From an uncultured Eubacteriales bacterium (GTDB lineage Bacteria; Bacillota; Clostridia; Lachnospirales; Lachnospiraceae), in NCBI GenBank assembly GCA_900313855.1, contig OMSZ01000140.1, forward strand, positions 1 to 11,105: a stretch of 11,105 nt of DNA. The letters are read 5' to 3'. Below are positions 1 to 5,526 of this stretch, piece after piece (position 1 is the first letter of the stretch; each line of letters opens with the position of its first letter). Made by a program: the position numbers and the translations under genes. Under the pieces are notes generated by a model. That model saw nothing but the letters and a program-made list of their open reading frames with translations, searched no databases and was not told the origin of the DNA.

Positions 1-27
1 AACTAACTTAATCAACTCACAATGACC

Positions 28-55
28 ATTTTAACATACTTTAAGAATAATGCAA
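28..55 (-). promoter_or_regulatory. Candidate sigma-A promoter reading out of the left edge
   Basis: On the minus strand there is a -35-like TTGCAT (50-55), a 16-bp spacer and a -10 TAAAAT (28-33) preceded by TG one base upstream (TGTTAAAAT), which makes an extended -10 element. It lies downstream of the nucleosidase stop codon and would drive a minus-strand gene beyond position 1. The -35 is weak (TTG conserved, remainder not), so the call rests mainly on the extended -10 and the spacing. Confidence 0.45.
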
Positions 56-69
56 CCCCTTTTTTAAAA

Positions 70-90
70 TTTTGTAACATTTTTGTAACA
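70..90. repeat. Two tandem copies of TTTTGTAACA, 11-bp period
   Basis: The plus strand carries TTTTGTAACA at 70-79 and again at 81-90, an exact 10-base match repeated every 11 bp. It lies between the mtnN stop and the outward promoter, about 15 bp upstream of that promoter's -35. OmpR-family regulators often bind direct repeats with this period, so a regulator site is possible. The same 10-mer also occurs once inside the methyltransferase gene near 4124, so the sequence alone is not specific. Confidence 0.4.
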
Positions 91-91
91 A

Positions 92-796
92 TTAGTTGTT
101 TTGGCTCATTTTATCGCACAGACCAAGCAGAAGTCTTACAGAATGCTCTATTGCCTTAGCCTCAAAGGTCGGATAGTCTATAAAAGCCGAATCATCAGCC
201 TTGTCTGAGATTGCTCTTATAATAAGGAAAGGAATCTTATTAAGATATGCCGCATGTCCTATCGCTGCGCCCTCCATCTCTGTACAGCTTCCCTTAAAGG
301 TGGAAACAAGCCATTCCTTTTTGTCCTTATCGGAAACAAACTGGTCTCCGCTTACAACTCTTCCTTCAAAAACGGAAATATCAGGATTAACCTTTTGACA
401 GATCTCTTTGGCCAAAGCTCTAAGCTTATCATCAGCAGCAAAGGATAACGTGTCCATTCTTGGTATCTGTCCGACCGGATATCCAAATGCTACCGCATCC
501 ATATCATGCTCCAGCGTATCCGTCGAAAGAACAATGTCTCCTATGTCGATCGACGCGTCAAGCGATCCTGCAATACCTGTATTGATGATCGCATCAACCT
601 TATACTTAACAGCAAGTATCTGCGCGCACATAGCCGCATTTACCTTGCCTATTCCCGACCTTACAACAACCACGGGATATCCGTGGATCGTCCCCTCACA
701 AAAATCCATTGCCGCGATCGTTGTAATCTCAGTATCCTCCATCTTCTCTTTGATCTTAGCAACCTCTTCATCCATAGCTCCTATTATTCCAAGCAT
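92..796 (-). CDS. mtnN: 5'-methylthioadenosine/S-adenosylhomocysteine nucleosidase
   Basis: This 234-residue cytoplasmic enzyme cleaves adenine from methylthioadenosine and S-adenosylhomocysteine, removing inhibitory by-products of SAM use and feeding methionine salvage and S-ribosylhomocysteine/AI-2 formation. It is the family's usual length and co-linear with E. coli MtnN from the N-terminal GIIGAM motif onward. The catalytic residues are visible: Glu11 in GAMDEEV, Glu175 in TEMEG and the general acid Asp198 in RAISD. The SGIGKVNAA and NTGIAG motifs of the nucleoside phosphorylase fold are at about 47-55 and 72-77. The ATG is preceded by a strong AAAGGAGGAG that overlaps the stop codon region of the kinase gene 13 bp upstream, so it is very probably the last gene of the sigma-like/response regulator/kinase operon. 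No T-rich hairpin follows its stop. Confidence 0.95.
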   Translation of the reverse strand: MLGIIGAMDEEVAKIKEKMEDTEITTIAAMDFCEGTIHGYPVVVVRSGIGKVNAAMCAQILAVKYKVDAIINTGIAGSLDASIDIGDIVLSTDTLEHDMDAVAFGYPVGQIPRMDTLSFAADDKLRALAKEICQKVNPDISVFEGRVVSGDQFVSDKDKKEWLVSTFKGSCTEMEGAAIGHAAYLNKIPFLIIRAISDKADDSAFIDYPTFEAKAIEHSVRLLLGLCDKMSQNN

Positions 797-800
797 TTTT

Positions 801-810
801 CTCCTCCTTT
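801..810 (-). promoter_or_regulatory. Ribosome binding site of mtnN
   Basis: AAAGGAGGAG on the minus strand ends four bases before the mtnN ATG. It runs into the stop codon (810-812) of the upstream kinase gene, so ribosomes ending the kinase would release on top of this site, favouring coupled expression. Confidence 0.7.
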
Positions 811-2165
811 TATCTGGCTTTATTATTTTCCATAGGAATCACCAATTCATCAATAAATGATCCCTTTTCTTCATAGGCCTTGAACTCTCCATTATGAAGC
901 TTCATTATCCTCTCGCAGGTGATAAGTCCGATCTTCGTACTCTCATGCGGTTCGAGATTATTCCCGATCACATTTTTAACACGAATTGATAATTTCCCAT
1001 TATCGATCTGACCCGTGACCTCTATCGGCGAATTTTTATCTGCATATTTGCCCAGATTAGATAATATATTATTCAAAACTCTTCTCATATATTGCGGATT
1101 GATAAGACAGTTTCCGGCATCCCCGGTAATCTTATTGTTTCCTTTTATAATATACCCCTCTTCCTCAAGGGTAAGAAACTGATTTTCTATCAGATCCGCA
1201 ACCAGCTCACTTGCGGGAACCGGTTCAACATCTATCCTGCGCTGCTGTTCACCATATACAAGAAAATACTCAAACAGCTCATCGGACAACTCTCTTATCT
1301 CCTTTGTCTTCTCAGCGGACAACTGAATATAATGCTTCTTCTTTTCCTCGTCCAGATTCTGTCCCATATTCAATATCTCAAGATATCCGGTAAGCGTTGT
1401 AAGCGGAGTTCTAAGATCATGGGACATCGCAGTAACCAGATTCTTATTTGCCTGCAGCGCCTTTTGTTCCTTGAGATTATTCTCAATAACGGACAGCCGC
1501 ATCTGGTCGATTCCTCTCGCAAGGCTGCTTAGTTCATCATTGCCTTTGATCGTTATCGCATAATCAAGGTCTCCACCCTCAAGAATAGACAATTCGTTCT
1601 CTAACTTCTTAATATAGTTAAGCTTTCGATTAACAAGTCTTGTGAATATTATTATAAACAGAATAATACCTACGACTACCGAAAGAGCCAGCACATAATT
1701 ACTGTAATTATAGAAATCATAACAGAACATATCAACACTTGTAACCGTTCCGTCCCACATGTTAAGCCTGTAAAAATAATCCGAATTAAGCGTCGATATA
1801 TCGTAGGTCTCATCAACCTCTTCAAGTTCCTCTTCATCCGCATAGCTGTAATCAGAATTGAAGATCATTTTATTGTTAAAATACACCGAAAAATAAACCA
1901 GATTATTCTCATCCGCCCAATTCTCCAAAAGCGAGATATTAGATGGCGCGATCTGGTTGCTATTAACGTACTCCTGAAGATCCTCCATGTATTTTTGCTG
2001 AAAACCCCTGTTCATTTCCTGACTGTCAAAGGTATTCTCAACATAGTAATTACCTAATCTTGCAATTACTATGCCTATTGCAATAGCTATCGTTCCGGAG
2101 AACAATATACATCCCAAAAGCTTCCACAAAAGCTTTGTTCTTAGTGTACTCAATACTTTAGACAA
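810..2165 (-). CDS. Membrane sensor histidine kinase with divergent ATP-binding domain
   Basis: This 451-residue protein is the sensor partner of the response regulator it overlaps. Predicted order: cytoplasmic start, membrane segment about 14-36, extracytoplasmic sensor about 40-155 with an acidic patch (DEEELEEVDE, 110-119), second membrane segment about 157-176, HAMP-like linker about 177-230, dimerisation/phosphoacceptor helix with His249 in SHDLRTPLT, then a HATPase domain. The N box is recognisable (NNILSNLGKY, 365-374). The G1 Asp motif is not: the expected DxGxG is KNVIGN, with Asn398 in place of Asp, and the G2 GLGL is replaced by TKIGLITC. It starts with TTG at 2163-2165, eight bases after GGGGAAGGGG. 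No later in-frame ATG exists before the first membrane segment, which supports this start. It overlaps the regulator gene by 8 bp. The ligand cannot be told from sequence. Confidence 0.9.
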   Translation of the reverse strand: MSKVLSTLRTKLLWKLLGCILFSGTIAIAIGIVIARLGNYYVENTFDSQEMNRGFQQKYMEDLQEYVNSNQIAPSNISLLENWADENNLVYFSVYFNNKMIFNSDYSYADEEELEEVDETYDISTLNSDYFYRLNMWDGTVTSVDMFCYDFYNYSNYVLALSVVVGIILFIIIFTRLVNRKLNYIKKLENELSILEGGDLDYAITIKGNDELSSLARGIDQMRLSVIENNLKEQKALQANKNLVTAMSHDLRTPLTTLTGYLEILNMGQNLDEEKKKHYIQLSAEKTKEIRELSDELFEYFLVYGEQQRRIDVEPVPASELVADLIENQFLTLEEEGYIIKGNNKITGDAGNCLINPQYMRRVLNNILSNLGKYADKNSPIEVTGQIDNGKLSIRVKNVIGNNLEPHESTKIGLITCERIMKLHNGEFKAYEEKGSFIDELVIPMENNKAR

Positions 2166-2850
2166 CCCTGTATCCCCTTCCCCAGCTGTTGTGCAGATAC
2201 TTAGGTGACGGTCCCGTATCTCCTAACTTCTTACGTATATTTCTGATATGCACCATAACCGTATTGGTAGAATTAGGCATAAATGCTTCCTGCCATACAT
2301 TTTCATATATTTCCTTAGCCGTGAAGATATGATTACGGTTTGACGCAAGCAGCAAGAGAATGCGATATTCTATCTCCGTAAGCGGTATCTCCTTTCCGTC
2401 CCTTATAACCTGCTGAAGATCCTTGTCTAACACAATGTCCTGTATCACGATCTTTGAGGTCTCGTCTTTATCCGCAACATTCATATGAGGCCGTTTCAGT
2501 AGCGCCTTTACCCTTAGCAGCAGTTCTGTTGACGAAAACGGTTTTGTCAGATAATCGTCTCCGCCTGCTTCAAAGCCCTCAACCATATCAGACTCGGCCG
2601 ATTTGGCAGTAAGAAAAAGAACCGGAATATCTGTAATGGTTCTTATTCTGGCACAGGCATCAATTCCACTAATCTTAGGCATCATAACGTCAAGGATGAC
2701 CAGACTGATACTGTCATCAATCTTATCAACAGCCTCCTTACCGTTAACCGCCGTCACCACCTGATAGCCTGCATCCTCAAGCATTAATTGTAACAGCTCG
2801 CGTATGTCCTTAGCATCATCCGCAATTAAGATTTTAACAGCATCCTCCAT
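2158..2850 (-). CDS. OmpR/PhoB-family response regulator
   Basis: This 230-residue DNA-binding regulator has a receiver domain (about 5-118) and a winged-helix output domain (about 133-230). The receiver carries the acidic pair Asp11/Asp12, the phosphoacceptor Asp54 in VILDVMMP, Thr81 in FLTAK and Lys103 in LTKPF. The output domain shows PLTEIEYRILLLL, the recognition-helix region MVHIRNIRKKLGD and the closing GRGYRVV hairpin typical of the family. It should be phosphorylated by the overlapping kinase (8-bp overlap) and regulate promoters as a dimer on direct repeats. The gene starts 24 bp after the sigma-like gene, so both are probably on one transcript. The ribosome site is modest (GAGGT about 11 bases upstream). 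The 22-bp repeats at 3695-3760 are a plausible autoregulatory target, but that is inference. Confidence 0.95.
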   Translation of the reverse strand: MEDAVKILIADDAKDIRELLQLMLEDAGYQVVTAVNGKEAVDKIDDSISLVILDVMMPKISGIDACARIRTITDIPVLFLTAKSAESDMVEGFEAGGDDYLTKPFSSTELLLRVKALLKRPHMNVADKDETSKIVIQDIVLDKDLQQVIRDGKEIPLTEIEYRILLLLASNRNHIFTAKEIYENVWQEAFMPNSTNTVMVHIRNIRKKLGDTGPSPKYLHNSWGRGYRVV

Positions 2851-2874
2851 AAGAATAATACCTCATTTCTCTGC

Positions 2875-3642
2875 TCATTTATTGATAAAGTCTTTAAGCA
2901 TCTTAAGCTCTTCCTCGGAAAGCTTTGTAAACGCAGCCAATTCCCCGATCGTTGGTTTCGTACCGTTCTCGGACTCAAGATAATTCTCAGCCTCATGAAC
3001 AAGACTCAATTTGCCTATCAAAGAATTTTCCTGCTCCTTTTCGCTGTTCCATTCGGAAATATAATCCATTATTCCGCGCTCGATAACCCTTGAAAGATTC
3101 TCCTCGACCTCATCAAATCCCTTCTCGGCATCAGAGCAGTCCGGAGTTCCACAAAGCTGATTAAGTCTCATCAACAGAGCAACATTGCCCTCCTGTATAA
3201 GATCCTCAAGCTTTGCATGAAGATCGATATATCTGCCGGCAATATCTATAACCTTCTTAAGCCATGCAGCCATAATAAGCTCTATAACTTCACTCTCTCC
3301 GGAGAACAGCCTCCTGTATAGTACATTTATTTCTTCTTCTGTACAAGTTTCCAAAAGCGATAAATCTTCCATGTATGCCCGAAGGACCTTAGAGTTCTCC
3401 GCAGCATCATCAATTCCGGTCTTTCCATCATCAACCTCCGCAATCAAATCCGGATCACCATTATCCTCCTGCTTATCAGGCGCATTTTTCAGGTAATCCA
3501 GCACCAGCATCTTCTGTTCGTTAGAAAGCTCCATATCATCAAAGTATGACATTATTTCTTTCTCGGACATCGGCACTTGTGAAGTTCTCATGATCTCCTT
3601 AACCTCAGCAAGCACCTCCATAAATGAATTCTGATCAGTCAT
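2875..3642 (-). CDS. Sigma-70-like protein lacking region 4
   Basis: This 255-residue acidic protein resembles primary sigma factors but stops short. Residues about 8-53 look like a region 1.1 fold, followed by an acidic linker (54-84). Residues 87-125 match region 1.2, and 120-163 match regions 2.1-2.2, including DLIQEGN at 147-153, the part of sigma that contacts the beta' coiled coil of core polymerase. Residues 180-198 (VIERGIMDYISE) sit where region 2.4 should be, but the aromatic promoter-melting residues of region 2.3 are not evident. Residues 205-255 resemble region 3, with TKPTIGELAAFTKLSEEEL. It then ends: there is no region 4 helix-turn-helix, and the next gene begins 24 bp away, so no remnant is hidden. 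It probably binds RNA polymerase or regulates another sigma rather than acting as a complete sigma. Start ATG has AAAGGTGA about 7 bases upstream. Confidence 0.75.
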   Translation of the reverse strand: MTDQNSFMEVLAEVKEIMRTSQVPMSEKEIMSYFDDMELSNEQKMLVLDYLKNAPDKQEDNGDPDLIAEVDDGKTGIDDAAENSKVLRAYMEDLSLLETCTEEEINVLYRRLFSGESEVIELIMAAWLKKVIDIAGRYIDLHAKLEDLIQEGNVALLMRLNQLCGTPDCSDAEKGFDEVEENLSRVIERGIMDYISEWNSEKEQENSLIGKLSLVHEAENYLESENGTKPTIGELAAFTKLSEEELKMLKDFINK

Positions 3643-3663
3643 ATATTGTCACCTTTCTTCATT

Positions 3664-3692
3664 GTAACACACAGGTTTGAATAATATTTCAA
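3664..3692 (-). promoter_or_regulatory. Weak candidate promoter for the sigma-like/two-component operon
   Basis: On the minus strand TTGAAA (3687-3692) is followed after 17 bp by TGTTAC (3664-3669), a poor -10; TACAAT (3661-3666) is a better hexamer but at 20-bp spacing. The -35 sits in a small inverted repeat TTGAA/TTCAA (3677-3692). A promoter with a poor -10, flush against an operator-like repeat array, fits an activator-dependent start. The leader would be only about 15 bases, just enough for the ribosome site. Confidence 0.3.
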
Positions 3693-3694
3693 GT

Positions 3695-3760
3695 GGTAAT
3701 ACTCAATATTATCCGCGGTGATACTTATTCTTATCTGTATCAATACTCAATCTCTCCTGC
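3695..3760. repeat. Three imperfect 22-bp direct repeats, candidate operator array
   Basis: Units at 3695-3716, 3717-3738 and 3739-3760 line up without gaps. Units 1 and 2 agree at 16 of 22 positions. The core AATACTCAAT is exact at 3698-3707 and 3742-3751, with GATACTTATT between them at 3720-3729, all at 22-bp steps. The third unit overlaps the 3' end of the methyltransferase gene and is poorer outside the core. A 22-bp period puts the units on the same face of the helix, as in PhoB-type sites. The array ends two bases upstream of the TTGAAA of the putative operon promoter. Confidence 0.6.
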
Positions 3761-4535
3761 GAAGAATATCAACCGTATGTGCCCCTGCGCCGACAAGCTC
3801 CTTCCGCTCACATATAGACAGATTGTACTTAACATATTCCGAGAAGGTTTCCTCGTCCATCGCATTGATCACGGGTCTCATGTAATCGGTCGGACCGTCC
3901 GGCGAAATGATCTTAACACGCGACAGTCCTACGGCTTCATTAAGCCTGTCTATATCTTCAAGCCGAACATAATCATACAGATCCTTTTCCTCGGATACCG
4001 AGTGATAATCCTTCGTAAGTCTCCCATTCTCAAGACATTCCCTAAGCTTATTCTCCTTAAACGCATACATGAGCACACAGTATTCGTTCATACAGTACGC
4101 CACCATTATTGTTCCTCCGGGTTTTGTAACACGCTTAGCCTCCGACAAAGCCTTAACCTTGTCGTCAAAGGAAAACAGGTGATACATCGGGCCAAACAAA
4201 AGCGTCACATCAAAGCTTTCAGACTCAAATCGCTTAAGGTTCATCGCATTGCCCTGATAAGCCTTGACGCTGCTTTCCTTTTTTTTAAGTATCCCCAGAT
4301 TATATTTAACCAATTCAACCGCAGTTACATCATATCCCTCATCAGCTAAAGCAACCGAATATCTTCCTGTGCCTGCGCCGATATCAATTATCTTAGGCGC
4401 ATCATATTCCTTAAGAACAGAATGTATGTAATTCATTGTGGTAATAAACTCTACCTGTCCGTGACGGGAAAGCAGACGTTTGTCCTCATTAAACTTGTTA
4501 TAGTATTTCTCTATTTCCGTCATCTGTTTTGCCAT
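3747..4535 (-). CDS. Class I SAM-dependent methyltransferase, substrate unknown
   Basis: This 262-residue soluble protein has a Rossmann-type methyltransferase core. Motif I is IIDIGAGTGRYS (49-60), the glycine-rich SAM loop. Glu74 in TAVEL is the acidic residue expected to bind the SAM ribose. GNAMNL (95-100) is at the motif III position, FDVTLLFGPMYHL (108-120) follows as motif IV, and AKRVTKPGGTIMVAY (133-147) is the usual post-motif strand. The C-terminal part from about 150 is helical and charged and has no motif I recognise, so the substrate cannot be named; the overall pattern fits methyltransferase domain 11/25-type small-molecule enzymes. The ATG has GAGGT seven bases upstream. The gene stands alone: 82 bp after the TPM gene and 104 bp before the sigma-like gene. 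It could be read through from upstream, since no hairpin terminator is visible before it. Confidence 0.85.
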   Translation of the reverse strand: MAKQMTEIEKYYNKFNEDKRLLSRHGQVEFITTMNYIHSVLKEYDAPKIIDIGAGTGRYSVALADEGYDVTAVELVKYNLGILKKKESSVKAYQGNAMNLKRFESESFDVTLLFGPMYHLFSFDDKVKALSEAKRVTKPGGTIMVAYCMNEYCVLMYAFKENKLRECLENGRLTKDYHSVSEEKDLYDYVRLEDIDRLNEAVGLSRVKIISPDGPTDYMRPVINAMDEETFSEYVKYNLSICERKELVGAGAHTVDILRRRD

Positions 4536-4617
4536 AGCTATACCTCAGACAAATCTACTATTGTTTGTTTCTCATGTTCAATTCCATGCGCATTTCCCGT
4601 TGCGGTTTAACCATCTT

Positions 4618-5526
4618 CTAGAAGCTGTGTCCGCCACCGCCTCCGGATGATCCGCCTCCGCCGGAGAAGCCTCCGCCTCCGCCGGAGAAGCCTCCGCCAC
4701 CGCCGGAAGATCCGCCGGAGCTGCTCTCTACCGGGTCATATCGTTTTGTCTCATTGGTAAATACAGCCTTTGGGTTATTAAGCTTCTTATCCATGAATAT
4801 TCCGTCAAGAAGCTCCTTTCTGCTCGGTGCCTTAGAACTCGAATACGCTCTTACTATTGTATAATTCAACAGCAATGCAATAACTATCGCAAGCAGAGCG
4901 TTACTGATATACTTCATCGGCTGTGCTATCCTTCTGCCCTCTAAAAGATCATATTCCTGCTCAAATACCTTTGAAGCACAGGTATAATAATCCTGCTTTG
5001 AAGCATAGGTATATACATTGTCAGTAATGACGTTGGCATACGTCTTCGTAACAGTTTTATAAATGTCACCGTCAGAGAAAATGTACACCTTACGATTATC
5101 CATATCAATTAAGAAAAGCGAACCGCTCTCCTTGTTAAACTTATTGTGATAATATCCCGATGCATACGAATCTGCCGTTGAATTGTTGGCATCTGTAGTA
5201 TGAAACGCAGCGTGACCGTATTTTGTTATCTTCTCCATTTCCAAAAGAAGCTGTGTCTTTTCCGTATCACTTAAAAGACCTGCCTTATCCTCGATTATAG
5301 CTTTATAATTCGTATTGGGATTGACATATTCATAGGTCTCCCTGGCAGTTTCAGAGTTATCCTCTTTTGCGGAAACATCATCTGTTTCCATGACCTCTTC
5401 AGCCTGCTCATCTATGGCATCATCAGTCGCATATACCTTACAAGGTATCATTGACATCATAAAACACATACATAACATCAATATAAATGCATGCCTTCTA
5501 AAACTCTTATCTGCTATTTTACGCAT
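4618..5526 (-). CDS. Secreted/membrane TPM-domain protein with glycine-rich tail
   Basis: The chosen start gives 302 residues. A TTG-initiated extension to 5550 would add 8 residues but would bury the ribosome site GGGAGGTGA (5532-5540) inside the coding sequence, so ATG 5526 is preferred. An Arg/Lys-rich N-terminus and hydrophobic core with VYA at 31-33 make a convincing signal peptide. An acidic segment (34-64) precedes a TPM domain at about 75-192, with KAGLLSD near its start and GSLFLIDMDNRKVYIFSDGD in the middle. A membrane helix follows at about 207-228, then a cytoplasmic-side or exposed charged stretch and a 35-residue Gly/Ser/Phe tail. The topology and tail match YgcG/TPM-type proteins, some of which act in envelope or photosystem maintenance; the function here is unknown. 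It overlaps the zinc-ribbon gene by 8 bp, implying coupled expression. Confidence 0.85.
   Translation of the reverse strand: MRKIADKSFRRHAFILMLCMCFMMSMIPCKVYATDDAIDEQAEEVMETDDVSAKEDNSETARETYEYVNPNTNYKAIIEDKAGLLSDTEKTQLLLEMEKITKYGHAAFHTTDANNSTADSYASGYYHNKFNKESGSLFLIDMDNRKVYIFSDGDIYKTVTKTYANVITDNVYTYASKQDYYTCASKVFEQEYDLLEGRRIAQPMKYISNALLAIVIALLLNYTIVRAYSSSKAPSRKELLDGIFMDKKLNNPKAVFTNETKRYDPVESSSGGSSGGGGGFSGGGGGFSGGGGSSGGGGGHSF
4621..4725 (-). repeat. Glycine-rich tail-coding repeat, 21-bp unit
   Basis: The last 35 codons of the TPM gene encode almost only Gly, Ser and Phe. Two exact 21-bp copies lie back to back at 4651-4671 and 4672-4692, each encoding the seven-residue unit GFSGGGG, with diverged partial copies on both sides. 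The stretch is much richer in G+C than its surroundings. Tandem identity at DNA level makes it prone to change in copy number. Confidence 0.8.

Noticed and set aside
1..91. Intrinsic terminator or SAM-related riboswitch after mtnN
   Set aside because: The only hairpin is AACAA/TTGTT without a T-tract, and no riboswitch-like paired structure is visible.
3695..3760. CRISPR-like array
   Set aside because: The 22-bp units are contiguous, imperfect and only three, with no spacers and no cas genes nearby.
3693..4349. 218-codon open frame on the plus strand
   Set aside because: It is antisense to the methyltransferase gene, has no ribosome site or recognisable domain and reads as a frame shadow.
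4536..4617. Promoter or terminator before the methyltransferase
   Set aside because: Only a TTGAAC with a poor TAGATT at 18 bp and a 3-bp CCG/CGG hairpin without a T-run are present. Neither is convincing.
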